A stretch of 28,922 nt of DNA from a virus, in IMG/VR virus record IMGVR_UViG_3300022929_002455, positions 1 through 28,922 of that record; one strand, given 5' to 3'. The notes under the pieces were generated by a model. It saw only the letters and a program-made list of their open reading frames with translations, did not search any database and was not told where the DNA came from. The stretch's first letter is position 1. Every line of letters begins with the position of its first letter. The translations under genes were made by a program, and so were the position numbers. Positions 14,500 through 22,049 of the stretch are shown piece by piece.

Positions 14500-14942
14500 T
14501 GCTTGAAGGCATGGGTGATCCAGTAGTCTCTTTTGATGCTGAAGAATACAAAGAAAAGAAAAAGGCAATCAGCCCTTTTGATTTTGCTAATAGTATCAAT
14601 CATAGCAAAGAAAACTTAATTGTTGATGACTGGAGCGAGAAGCAATACAATGCTTTCATCGTGAACAAGGCTATGAGTTATGGTCCTGACACTGTGATTG
14701 CGGCAAATGAAATGAATGCTCGTCCTCACATAGCATCAAAGATGCAATATGATTTTCTTTTGAATGTAGTGCGACCTAAGAAACGATACAACAAATGGTT
14801 AAAGCCCGAGAAAGAGGAAAGGCTAGAGATTATCAAAGAGTACTATGGCTATAGCAATACTAAGGCGCAAGAGGCGTTGAGATTGTTATCAGAAAAGGAT
14901 TTAGATGTGTTGAAACAAAGGATGTTCAAAGGAGGTAAGTAA
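14499..14942 (+). CDS. 62: Clamp loader small subunit, gp62-like
   Basis: This 147-aa protein has the marine T4-like gp62 pattern: SPFDFANSIN (residues 25-34), YNAFIVNKAMS (50-60), the KMQYDFLL stretch (81-88), KKRYNKW (94-100) and a helical C-terminus ending in GGK. It lacks ATPase motifs, as expected: gp62 is the structural partner of gp44 in loading the gp45 clamp. It is shorter than T4 gp62 (187 aa), as in other marine relatives. Its start overlaps the TauD stop by one base, so its translation is now coupled to the accessory cassette and not to gp44. The order gp62 then RegA is kept from T4. Confidence 0.93.
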   Translation: MLEGMGDPVVSFDAEEYKEKKKAISPFDFANSINHSKENLIVDDWSEKQYNAFIVNKAMSYGPDTVIAANEMNARPHIASKMQYDFLLNVVRPKKRYNKWLKPEKEERLEIIKEYYGYSNTKAQEALRLLSEKDLDVLKQRMFKGGK

Positions 14943-14954
14943 AACTCATTATTT

Positions 14955-14962
14955 TATAAATA
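14955..14962 (+). promoter_or_regulatory. T4-type late promoter candidate before regA
   Basis: TATAAATA lies 51 bp before the regA ATG, in the gap after gp62. RegA in T4 is mainly an early/middle protein, so a late box here is a little unexpected, or it serves the downstream oxygenase and regA late in infection. Confidence 0.5.
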
Positions 14963-14965
14963 GAG

Positions 14966-14994
14966 TCAATAAACGATGCTTTTTGCTTTATTGA
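14966..14994 (+). other. Hairpin in the regA leader
   Basis: TCAATAAA (14966-14973) pairs with TTTATTGA (14987-14994) around a 13-base loop containing TTTTT. It lies between the late box and the regA start. It could be a weak terminator for upstream transcription or a leader structure. RegA autoregulation is known in T4 but the T4 operator is not recognised here. Confidence 0.45.
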
Positions 14995-15013
14995 TTATAA
15001 TAGGAATAAAAAA

Positions 15014-15427
15014 ATGAGTGACTTTTTTGACATTGATATTCCCGGCTATAAGCCGCTGGAAGTCAAGCTAGAACATGCAGATGATTTTCTGAAAATTCGT
15101 GAAACCTTATCACGCATTGGAGTGGCATCTCGCAAAGACAAAACCCTGTATCAGTCCTGCCACATTTTACACAAGCAAGGTAGATACTTCATCACACACT
15201 TTAAAGAGTTGTTTGCCTTGGATGGTAAACATGCAAACTTAGACGATACGGATTTGGCTAGAAGAAATGCAATCGCAAAACTTCTAGCAGACTGGGGATT
15301 ATTGACGATGGTTTCTCCTGAGTTGCATGAAGACCTTGCACCTATAGGACAAATTAAAATTATATCTTATAGAGAGAAAGATGAATGGGAACTAGTGACG
15401 AAATACAACATAGGGCGGAAGAACTAG
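15014..15427 (+). CDS. regA: RegA translational repressor
   Basis: This 137-aa protein has the conserved RegA segments KIRETLSRIG (residues 27-36), LYQSCHILHKQG (45-56) and HFKELFALDG (62-71), then RRNAIAKLLADWGL (83-96). The C-terminus is DEWELVTKYNIG. RegA binds the start regions of selected early mRNAs and blocks their translation, including its own and clamp/clamp-loader genes in T4. Targets here are unknown; gp45 and gp44 share a TATATTATGRG leader that is worth testing. The leader before its ATG is A-rich (gaataaaaaa). Its last 43 bases are overlapped in another frame by the following oxygenase gene. Confidence 0.95.
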   Translation: MSDFFDIDIPGYKPLEVKLEHADDFLKIRETLSRIGVASRKDKTLYQSCHILHKQGRYFITHFKELFALDGKHANLDDTDLARRNAIAKLLADWGLLTMVSPELHEDLAPIGQIKIISYREKDEWELVTKYNIGRKN

Positions 15428-15969
15428 ATTGTTGTACCCCTGTACCTGATCTTATAACCGAAGAAGAAAAGACACAACTACTAGAAATTTGGAATTGGAT
15501 TAAATCCAATTACCTAATTGAATATCAAAGGGATACCTACCCAGGATATATGCTCAATGGTGTATATTCTTCGGATATATGGTGTAACTGGAGAAGCAAA
15601 GACAGAAGGTATGTTGTGTCTCTTGCGCAAAGGTATCCCCATCCTCAACCTAAATTACTTACTGCTTCACTGGTAGTAATTCACAAAGGGGGGATAGGGG
15701 CTAAAAAGCACATAGACAAACACCCTGGTAGAAGGTGTGTGGTGTCCATTCCTCTGCAAACAGAATCGCCAATACTTTTTTACGAAAACGAAAACAGCAC
15801 AGAACCAATGGTGTCGGTTAAATATGATACTCCTATGTTATTAAATGTAGGACAAAAGTATCATTCAGTACCATCTTCTGACAAAGATAGAGTCATGCTT
15901 CAGCTAATTTATGGTGAAACATACCAAACAATGAAAAAAAGATTTGAGGAGTGGGGGCAAAGTATATAA
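15385..15969 (+). CDS. 2OG-Fe(II) oxygenase-like protein
   Basis: This 194-aa protein has a double-stranded beta-helix iron-site pattern: H109-I-D111 (KKHIDKH), a distal H160 (GQKYHSV) and R169 (KDRVML). RCVVSIPLQ lies between them, as in aspartyl-hydroxylase-like or phage prolyl-hydroxylase-like enzymes. All three metal ligands are present, in contrast to the TauD-type protein upstream. Its ATG lies within regA (43-base overlap, different frame), following a GAGAGAAAG site, so translation depends on ribosomes leaving regA or reading it in parallel. The substrate is not known; the short length and N-terminal helix (EEEKTQLLEIW) fit a small protein or amino-acid hydroxylase, which is inference. 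Confidence 0.75.
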   Translation: MGTSDEIQHRAEELDCCTPVPDLITEEEKTQLLEIWNWIKSNYLIEYQRDTYPGYMLNGVYSSDIWCNWRSKDRRYVVSLAQRYPHPQPKLLTASLVVIHKGGIGAKKHIDKHPGRRCVVSIPLQTESPILFYENENSTEPMVSVKYDTPMLLNVGQKYHSVPSSDKDRVMLQLIYGETYQTMKKRFEEWGQSI

Positions 15970-15972
15970 ATA
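15965..15972 (+). promoter_or_regulatory. T4-type late promoter overlapping a stop codon (before hsp20)
   Basis: TATAAATA contains the TAA stop (15967-15969) of the oxygenase gene. It lies 59 bp before the hsp20 ATG. A small hairpin (GAAG...CTTC, about 15979-15997) follows in the leader. Confidence 0.55.
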
Positions 15973-16031
15973 TATGTGAAGTGCCGAAAGGGCTTCGTAA
16001 ATGAAAACTCGCTTAATAAAGGAGACCTATA

Positions 16032-16508
16032 ATGGTTACTAAAAAATATACCGTATCTGATCTACACGACTTTGCAAATAATGTTAAGCCATTCTCAATT
16101 GGCTTTGAATCTATCTTTGATAATTTGTTTACTACTGCCGAAGTGGCAAACAATTACCCTCCCTATAACATCATCAAAGACGATGATGAAAACTATACAA
16201 TAGAAATGGCTTGTGCAGGCTTTCATGCAGATGAATTTAATATTCATGTTGTTCCTGATGGCAACAAGTTAGTTGTTCAGGGTGTACAAGACCGCGGTGA
16301 AGATAAAAGAGAATTCTATCACAGAGGGATTGGTGCTAGAAACTTCACTAGAACTTTTGCATTGACAGAGGATGTTAAAGTTACTGGTGCTGACTACAAG
16401 GACGGTGTTTTGATTATCGGACTTCGACGGGTGATACCCGAAGAGAAAAAGCCCATTGAAATTAAAGTGGGTTCTGTAAAGTCTAAAAAAGAATTATTGC
16501 AAGGCTAA
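16032..16508 (+). CDS. hsp20: Small heat shock protein (Hsp20/alpha-crystallin family)
   Basis: This 158-aa protein has an N-terminal region with the IbpA-like FSIGFESIFDNLF stretch (about 21-33). The alpha-crystallin domain spans about 45-145, with YTIEMACAGF and the DGVLIIGLRR strand near its end. The C-terminus carries EEKKPIEIKVG, the tail strand that docks onto neighbours in oligomers. Hsp20 is a common gene of marine T4-like phages and is thought to guard proteins during assembly, often near replication genes as here. AGGAG lies before the ATG (aaaggagacctata). Probably late expressed, since the TATAAATA box is its nearest promoter. Confidence 0.95.
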   Translation: MVTKKYTVSDLHDFANNVKPFSIGFESIFDNLFTTAEVANNYPPYNIIKDDDENYTIEMACAGFHADEFNIHVVPDGNKLVVQGVQDRGEDKREFYHRGIGARNFTRTFALTEDVKVTGADYKDGVLIIGLRRVIPEEKKPIEIKVGSVKSKKELLQG

Positions 16509-16515
16509 CTAATAC

Positions 16516-16534
16516 GGGGGGATTTATTCCCCCC
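16516..16534 (+). terminator. G6/C6 hairpin after hsp20
   Basis: GGGGGG (16516-16521) pairs with CCCCCC (16529-16534) with A-T closing and a short loop, followed by AAATTT. It sits between hsp20 and the next gene. The stem is strong but the U-tract is poor, so it may attenuate, and it may protect the hsp20 mRNA 3' end. Confidence 0.5.
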
Positions 16535-16553
16535 AAATTTAAGGAACTATATT

Positions 16554-16871
16554 ATGAGTGATAAAAATATTCAAGTAGTAAAATTAATTTCTGGTGAAGA
16601 AGTTATTGGTAGCATTGAGGACATTGAGATTGAAGGTAAACCTGTAATCAAAATTACAAAACCTGCAATCATTCTTCTGATACCCAAAGAGAACAATCCA
16701 AATGAGGCACAAATTGCCCTAGCTCCCTGGGTACCCTATGCGGACGAAGGCGGTGTCTTTCTTATGGTTCATGCTGTATCAGCAATCATTATGCCCAAAG
16801 CAGATATTGTAAATGAATACACCAGAATCACTTCTAACATCATTCAACCCGATAAAAAAATTGTGACCTAA
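16554..16871 (+). CDS. Small conserved-type phage protein, possibly Sm-like beta fold
   Basis: This 105-aa protein starts with a VVKLISGEEVIGSIED stretch, then IKITKPAIILLI. That opening, with a GEE turn followed by strands, is what small Sm-like barrels show, and I have seen similar small proteins in marine T4-like phages, but no RNA-binding role is demonstrated. It is soluble, with no signal or membrane segment. It shares the TATATTATG leader motif with gp45 and gp44, except that here the ATG of the motif is the start codon itself. It is followed by a gap holding the gp43 promoter. Confidence 0.7.
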   Translation: MSDKNIQVVKLISGEEVIGSIEDIEIEGKPVIKITKPAIILLIPKENNPNEAQIALAPWVPYADEGGVFLMVHAVSAIIMPKADIVNEYTRITSNIIQPDKKIVT

Positions 16872-16895
16872 TACCCTGTTTCGGCTAAAAACCCT

Positions 16896-16924
16896 TTGAC
16901 TTTAAACTTAATATTATGTATAGT
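16896..16924 (+). promoter_or_regulatory. Sigma70-type early promoter for gp43
   Basis: TTGACT (16896-16901), a 17-bp spacer, then TATAGT (16919-16924). The -10 ends only 7 bases before the gp43 ATG at 16932, so the transcript start would be at or next to the initiator codon. This predicts a leaderless or nearly leaderless gp43 mRNA from this promoter, or that most gp43 message comes by read-through. Confidence 0.6.
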
Positions 16925-16931
16925 GTGAAAC

Positions 16932-19421
16932 ATGGAAAAAGAATTTTACAGCTGGGCGTGGCAATACGGCAACAAGGTATTGGTTCGTGGTGTTCGCAAC
17001 GGTAAAAGATTTACCACAAAGCGAGACTTCAAACCTACCTTGTATGTTCGTGCTGATGGGGACTCTCCTTACAAAGGTCTTTATGGAGAGAATATCAAAC
17101 CTATTGAGTTTGGGAATAACTCAGATGCAAAAGAATTTTTAGATAATTATTCTGAAATTGAAAACTATCCTATATACGGTCAGACTGACCTGACATACCA
17201 GTTTCTTTCTTCTGAATATCCTAACGAGATTGATTTTGATTTGTCACAACTCTCAGTGTGGTCTATGGACATTGAGACAACGGCAGAGTCTGGCTTTCCC
17301 AGCGTAGATAACCCTACTGATAAAGTCCTTTTGATTACGATGATGAATAATCATACAAAGGAGATCATCACTTGGGGTGAGGGTGAATGGACACCCGGTC
17401 CTGAAACAAAAGACTTGAATGTAAACTATACTCCTTGCGATGATGAGAAACAACTTCTCACAAAGTTTGGTACATGGTGGTGTAATGAATATCCAGACAT
17501 CGTTACTGGTTGGAACATTGAGTTTTTTGATATTCCTTATATTGTTGCCCGCATGGATAGAATATTTGGGAATGATGCTAAGAACTCTCTCTCGCCTTTT
17601 AACATGACAAGGCGAAAAGGTATCACGATCAATAACAAGGAACAGACTACCTACGACATAAAAGGCGTTTCGATTCTGGATTACTTGGACTTGTATAAGA
17701 AGTTTACTTATTCTAACCAAGAGTCCTACAAACTAGATCACATTGCAGAAGTTGAACTAGGTAAAAACAAACTTGAGAGCGGCTTTGATACTTTTAAGGA
17801 GTTTTACGAAAACGATTGGCATCGATTCATTGATTACAATATCATTGATACAAAACTTGTGGACGAACTTGAAGATAAGATGAAACTTATCGAACTGATT
17901 GCTACCATGACATACGATGCCAAGGCAAACTTCAGAGACATTTTTTCTTCGGTGCGAACTTGGGACTGCTTGTTGTATAATCACTTGCTGTCTAAAAACA
18001 TTATGATTCCTCAGAAAAAGAATATGCAAGGTCGTACAATTGAAGGTGCCTTTGTGCAGGAACCTAAGCCCGGTCCTTATAAGTGGGTGATGGCATTTGA
18101 TGCTACATCTCTGTACCCTTCTATTCTTATGCAATACAACATGTCTCCTGAAACGCTTGTGCCTGGTATGGTAGATGTAAATGTTGAAGGAATGCTTGAG
18201 CGAAAATATAAAATTGATGATGATTATGCTGTCACTGCCAATGGTGCAAGGTTCAGTAAAGACTCTCAGGGATTGTTTCCTGAGATTGTACAAAAGTTTT
18301 TTGATGATCGACAGAAATACAAAAAGCTGATGATTCAGGCTCAAAATGATTATGAGTCTACAAAAGATCCTAAGTATTTGAATGATATTGCTAAGTACAA
18401 TAACTATCAGATGGCAAGAAAGATTCAGTTGAACTCTCTCTATGGTGCGATGGGCAATCAATACTTCCGTTACTATGATGATAGGATTGCTGAAGGCATC
18501 ACAATGACAGGTCAGTTTATTATTCGTGAAACTGCAAAGGCTCTTGATGCATTTTTAAACAAGGTGTGTGGTACGAAGGATCAGATGTATTCTTTTTATT
18601 CTGACACTGACTCTTGTTACATCACAATGGACAATCTTGTACAAAAATATTTGGCTAAGAAAAACTACAGTGGTATTATCGATGCTCTGGATAAAATTGG
18701 GAGCGAACAGATTGAGCCGGCGATTGCTAAATCGATGACAAAGTTGGCGAAATATACCAATGCGTTTGAAGAAAAGATTGTGTTCAAGCGTGAGGTAATT
18801 GCTGATAAAGGCATTTGGGTTGCGAAGAAACGATACGCATTGAATGTGTATGACAATGAGGGGGTTCGCTACAAAGAACCTAAACTGAAAGTGATGGGTC
18901 TTGAGATTGTTCGATCATCTACGCCCGCACCTGTTCGTGTGAGCCTTAGAGAGGCGGTTAAACTTTGCTTGACTGCTAAAGAAGACACACTGCAAAACTT
19001 TGTTGAAAGAACTTGGCAAGAATTTAAAGAGATGTCTCCAGAACAAATTGCTTTTCCTCGAGGGTGCAATAATTTAGGAAAGTATACTGACTCTGCATCC
19101 ATCTACACTAAAGGTACACCCATGCATGTTCGAGGTGCATTGATGTATAACTTTCATCTAAATAAAAATAAACTCTCGCATAAGTATGAGAGCATACAAG
19201 ACGGAGACAAAATTAAATTTTTGTACTTGAAGGAACCTAATCACATCGGTGAAAATTGTGTTGCATTTAATGCCAAACTTCCTGCTGAATTTGATTTGCA
19301 TCGCTATGTTGATTATGAAACTATTTTTGAAAAGGCTTTTATTGAACCTTTAAACACTATCGCTAAAAGTATTAACTGGAATACAAGACCTGTTGCTTCA
19401 CTAGAGGATTTGTTTTCGTGA
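16932..19421 (+). CDS. 43: DNA polymerase, gp43-like family B
   Basis: This 829-aa family B replicative polymerase has a proofreading exonuclease. Exo I is SMDIETT (D113, E115), Exo II GWNIEFFD (193-200) and Exo III YNIID (302-306). Polymerase motif A is FDATSLYPS (389-397), motif B KIQLNSLYG (497-505) and motif C YSDTDS (556-561); T4 has YIDTDS. All catalytic residues are present. It is shorter than T4 gp43 (898 aa), as in other marine relatives, mainly in the N-terminal and linker parts. It works with the gp45 clamp, gp44/62 loader and gp41 helicase encoded here. The following gene starts with GTG overlapping its stop. Confidence 0.97.
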   Translation: MEKEFYSWAWQYGNKVLVRGVRNGKRFTTKRDFKPTLYVRADGDSPYKGLYGENIKPIEFGNNSDAKEFLDNYSEIENYPIYGQTDLTYQFLSSEYPNEIDFDLSQLSVWSMDIETTAESGFPSVDNPTDKVLLITMMNNHTKEIITWGEGEWTPGPETKDLNVNYTPCDDEKQLLTKFGTWWCNEYPDIVTGWNIEFFDIPYIVARMDRIFGNDAKNSLSPFNMTRRKGITINNKEQTTYDIKGVSILDYLDLYKKFTYSNQESYKLDHIAEVELGKNKLESGFDTFKEFYENDWHRFIDYNIIDTKLVDELEDKMKLIELIATMTYDAKANFRDIFSSVRTWDCLLYNHLLSKNIMIPQKKNMQGRTIEGAFVQEPKPGPYKWVMAFDATSLYPSILMQYNMSPETLVPGMVDVNVEGMLERKYKIDDDYAVTANGARFSKDSQGLFPEIVQKFFDDRQKYKKLMIQAQNDYESTKDPKYLNDIAKYNNYQMARKIQLNSLYGAMGNQYFRYYDDRIAEGITMTGQFIIRETAKALDAFLNKVCGTKDQMYSFYSDTDSCYITMDNLVQKYLAKKNYSGIIDALDKIGSEQIEPAIAKSMTKLAKYTNAFEEKIVFKREVIADKGIWVAKKRYALNVYDNEGVRYKEPKLKVMGLEIVRSSTPAPVRVSLREAVKLCLTAKEDTLQNFVERTWQEFKEMSPEQIAFPRGCNNLGKYTDSASIYTKGTPMHVRGALMYNFHLNKNKLSHKYESIQDGDKIKFLYLKEPNHIGENCVAFNAKLPAEFDLHRYVDYETIFEKAFIEPLNTIAKSINWNTRPVASLEDLFS

Positions 19422-20095
19422 TACTAGAGTTTCATGGTATTGAATGGGAGACCATTAACAATTCTTTTTCAGAACGGTATGTTGAATTTTTAAATGAAAG
19501 ACTTTCTGAATCCGAAGAATACTATGAAGACAATGTTTTTTTACTGTCAACTATAGAAGACCAAATAAAAGAATTGTGCTTGCAATTAGGAATAGAGTAT
19601 AGTAACATAAACGATGTACATGAAACTACAGTTGCCCACAGACAGGACAATCATCTGTATTCAAAATTAAATGATTTGATTCATTACTATGAAAGGGAGC
19701 AAAATAATTATCCCCCTAGGTGGGGATACAGAAATGGAAACTCCGCTATAGAGTTGCAAGATTCTGATTATGATTTTTTTACCGTAAACAGAAAATATGG
19801 ATATCTTTATGTTATGTATCCTCATGTAGCTAGACATTTTGCTGAAGCGGTTATGGCAGATGATCCTACAGGAACAATACAACCTCAAACTCTTGCCAGA
19901 CCTAACTTTTTTTGTTGGCTAGGAAAGGATAGTATTGTAGAAAATAAGTTTAAGGTACTAGCACAATCGTTTATTGATAGACATAAATTATCATATGAGT
20001 TATCCGATAAAAAACTCGCACTCGGTTACATACCGTTTGCAAAATTAAAAAATGATGTTGTTGATTTAGAAAAAAGGTTAAGAGATGAACACTGA
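19418..20095 (+). CDS. Hypothetical protein downstream of gp43
   Basis: This 225-aa product starts with GTG at 19418, sharing a GTGA overlap with the gp43 stop. GAGGAT lies upstream as a Shine-Dalgarno, and no alternative ATG follows near. The N-terminal 70 residues are acidic and helical (many E and Y). The middle has PPRWGYRNGN and a YGYLYVMYPHVARHFAEAV segment, and the C-terminus is helical with basic and acidic residues. No family is recognised. Tight coupling to the polymerase suggests a replication-linked accessory role, but the sequence gives no functional motif. Confidence 0.75.
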   Translation: MILEFHGIEWETINNSFSERYVEFLNERLSESEEYYEDNVFLLSTIEDQIKELCLQLGIEYSNINDVHETTVAHRQDNHLYSKLNDLIHYYEREQNNYPPRWGYRNGNSAIELQDSDYDFFTVNRKYGYLYVMYPHVARHFAEAVMADDPTGTIQPQTLARPNFFCWLGKDSIVENKFKVLAQSFIDRHKLSYELSDKKLALGYIPFAKLKNDVVDLEKRLRDEH

Positions 20096-20381
20096 AGATT
20101 ATGAACAAAGGATTGTTGGCTGGCACCATGATAGAAATTTGATTGAAGGTGCAACTGATAAAGATCAATTGTGTAAACTAGTGCAGGAAGTAGGAGAGCT
20201 AAGTGATAACATCTGCAAAGGTCGTTCTGTGGCTGACGATATTGGTGATTGCATTGTGGTGCTTATTAATATTGCAGAGCGTAACAATCTAACACTTAAA
20301 GATTGTATGGCAGTTGCATGGAATGATATTAAGGATCGCAAAGGTAAGATGGTCGATGGAATTTTTATTAAAGAGGAATAA
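20085..20381 (+). CDS. mazG: MazG-like NTP pyrophosphohydrolase, short form
   Basis: This 98-aa all-alpha protein has the MazG metal-binding pattern: E35-x-x-E38 in QEVGELS and D52-x-x-D55 in DDIGD, where the first Asp replaces the more common Glu. The helices between match the small single-domain MazG type of marine phages. The family hydrolyses NTPs or (p)ppGpp-type nucleotides to monophosphates. Phage versions have been suggested to sway host nucleotide or stringent signalling, though the real substrate in phages is debated. It overlaps the preceding gene by 11 bases and ends 2 bases before uvsX. The AGG site upstream supports the start chosen. Confidence 0.85.
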   Translation: MNTEDYEQRIVGWHHDRNLIEGATDKDQLCKLVQEVGELSDNICKGRSVADDIGDCIVVLINIAERNNLTLKDCMAVAWNDIKDRKGKMVDGIFIKEE

Positions 20382-20383
20382 TT

Positions 20384-21436
20384 ATGAGTCTGATTGACAA
20401 ACTAAAAAAGAATTCGACAATTAAAGAGTCGAATATTTTAACTGAATCAAAATTCTTTAACACAAAGGACTTGATTCAAACTTCTGTCCCTGCACTTAAT
20501 GTTGCATTGAGCGGAAGGCTTGACGGTGGATTGACTCCTGGTTTGACAGTATTTGCAGGTCCGTCTAAACACTTTAAAACTGCTTTTGCAATGTTGCTTG
20601 CAAAATCTTATCTGGAAAAATACGATGATGCAGTGGTTCTCTTCTATGATTCTGAATTTGGTGCGCCTCAGGGTTACTTTACTAGTTTCGGCATTGATAC
20701 AGATCGTGTTATTCACACTCCTATTACTGATATTGAACAACTCAAACATGATGTAATGTCGCAGTTGAATGGTCTTGAAAGAGGAGATCATGTGATTGTG
20801 ATTGTAGACTCGGTGGGCAACTTGGCTTCTAAGAAAGAAGTTGAAGATGCACTTGAAGGCAAGTCTGTTGCTGACATGACAAGGGCAAAGCAGATGAAGT
20901 CTTTGTTCCGAATGATTACCCCTCACTTGACTATCAAAGATATTCCTGCTGTAGTTGTTAATCACACTTACAAAGAAATCGGATTGTTTCCGAAAGATAT
21001 TGTATCAGGTGGTACAGGTATTTACTATTCTGCTGACAATATCTTTATCATCGGCAGACAACAAGAGAAGCAAGGTACTGACATTGTAGGATACAACTTC
21101 ATCATCAATGTTGAGAAGTCTAGATTCGTTAGAGAAAAATCTAAGATTCCTGTCGAAGTCAAATTTGATGGTGGTATCAGTAAGTGGTCGGGTCTGTTAG
21201 ATATGGCGTTAGAGTCAGGTCATGTTATCAAACCTAGTAATGGTTGGTATCAACATGCTAATGGAGAAAAGAAATATCGTGCAAAAGAAACTTACACGAA
21301 AGAATTCTGGTTGCCAGTGTTGACGGATCCTACTTTCACACAGTGGATCGAAAAAAGATATTTAATTTCAGGGGGTGATATTATGTCAGAGGAAGTTTCT
21401 GAAGCTGATATTGCCGAAGCATACGGAGAAATATAA
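20384..21436 (+). CDS. uvsX: UvsX-like recombinase (RecA family)
   Basis: This 350-aa recombinase has Walker A GPSKHFKT (59-66, compare T4 GPSKSFKS), Walker B HVIVIVD (136-142) and a DNA-binding/L2-type segment around SGGTGIYYSADNIF (about 209-222). It has a UvsX-like C-terminus. T4 UvsX is about 390 aa, so this one is about 40 residues shorter. It forms filaments on ssDNA for strand invasion and recombination-dependent replication, with gp46/47 making the ends. It is preceded by a purine-rich site (agaggaa), and its stop overlaps the next start (TAATG). The C-terminal acidic tail (EEVSEADIAEAYGE) resembles the regulatory tails of RecA-type proteins. Confidence 0.95.
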   Translation: MSLIDKLKKNSTIKESNILTESKFFNTKDLIQTSVPALNVALSGRLDGGLTPGLTVFAGPSKHFKTAFAMLLAKSYLEKYDDAVVLFYDSEFGAPQGYFTSFGIDTDRVIHTPITDIEQLKHDVMSQLNGLERGDHVIVIVDSVGNLASKKEVEDALEGKSVADMTRAKQMKSLFRMITPHLTIKDIPAVVVNHTYKEIGLFPKDIVSGGTGIYYSADNIFIIGRQQEKQGTDIVGYNFIINVEKSRFVREKSKIPVEVKFDGGISKWSGLLDMALESGHVIKPSNGWYQHANGEKKYRAKETYTKEFWLPVLTDPTFTQWIEKRYLISGGDIMSEEVSEADIAEAYGEI

Positions 21437-21891
21437 TGAAAGATAGATTTGACCTTGAACAACAAATTATGGAATGTTGGAATATAGTAGAAGACATTGA
21501 TGTGACTACATCACACTTTGTTGATAATCCTAAGTGGGCACACATTCCTCCTGATGTTTGCGATGCTTTAATGAATAAGTATTTCGCCATTAAAGAGTTG
21601 TACGAAATTCGTTTTGAAAGGCTTTGGGAAACTTTCGGTGAACTCATTCCTGCAATGGATGCGGGTTCAACAAAGGTGGACATCACTAAAGATGTTGGTG
21701 AAGTTTCTACAAACATCTCATTCTCTGATGCAATGGATTCTTTTAATGGTTATAGCCCTAAACCTAATCAAACATTTGATACTCCAACTTGGGATAATAT
21801 GACCTATACAGTAAATGGGGTCACTGGTGACGAAAGTGCTATCACATTTACTTTTGGTAACGAAGACCACGACTATAACGAACAAAAATGA
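21436..21891 (+). CDS. Conserved-type hypothetical between uvsX and gp41
   Basis: This 151-aa product has a helical N-terminal half (LEQQIMECWNIVEDI, about 7-21) and a low-complexity, Thr/Asn/Asp-rich C-terminal half with aromatic residues. I recall similar proteins next to uvsX in cyanophages, where they are uncharacterised. It has no catalytic motif, no signal and no membrane segment. It begins on the UvsX stop (TAATG), and its own stop overlaps the next small gene (ATGA), so four genes in a row are coupled. A role with the recombinase or helicase is plausible from position only. Confidence 0.75.
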   Translation: MKDRFDLEQQIMECWNIVEDIDVTTSHFVDNPKWAHIPPDVCDALMNKYFAIKELYEIRFERLWETFGELIPAMDAGSTKVDITKDVGEVSTNISFSDAMDSFNGYSPKPNQTFDTPTWDNMTYTVNGVTGDESAITFTFGNEDHDYNEQK

Positions 21892-22049
21892 TTTGCGACC
21901 GTTGCGATAAAAAAATCCTTGACGATGATGCCGCTATGTGTTTTAATAGCGGTGATGAAGAGACATACCTTTGTGAACCTTGTATTGAAGAAATTAAACG
22001 GGAATGGATGAGTGAGAATAGAGACACAAATTTTAGCGAATCTGATTAA
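21888..22049 (+). CDS. 53-aa CxxC-CxxC zinc-ribbon-like protein
   Basis: The ATG at 21888 overlaps the previous stop as ATGA and opens 53 codons ending in TAA at 22047-22049. The product starts MICDRCDKKI and carries cysteines C3, C6, C29 and C32 (CDRC and CEPC) with 22 residues between the pairs, plus an extra C18. That is a small zinc-ribbon/treble-clef spacing. Its last 38 bases overlap the gp41 start in another frame. Such proteins often bind nucleic acid or act as small adaptors; no target is visible. The start is supported by the overlap and by the strong ordering of the cysteines. Confidence 0.65.
   Translation: MICDRCDKKILDDDAAMCFNSGDEETYLCEPCIEEIKREWMSENRDTNFSESD

Noticed and set aside
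14983-15001. MotA-box-like TTGCTTTA with TATAAT before regA
   Set aside because: Only 5 bases separate the box from the -10; T4 middle promoters need about 12.
17757-18461. Long minus-strand ORF of 234 codons inside gp43
   Set aside because: It lies wholly inside the polymerase between its conserved motifs. The product is rich in His, Ile and Arg with no motif, typical of a shadow frame.
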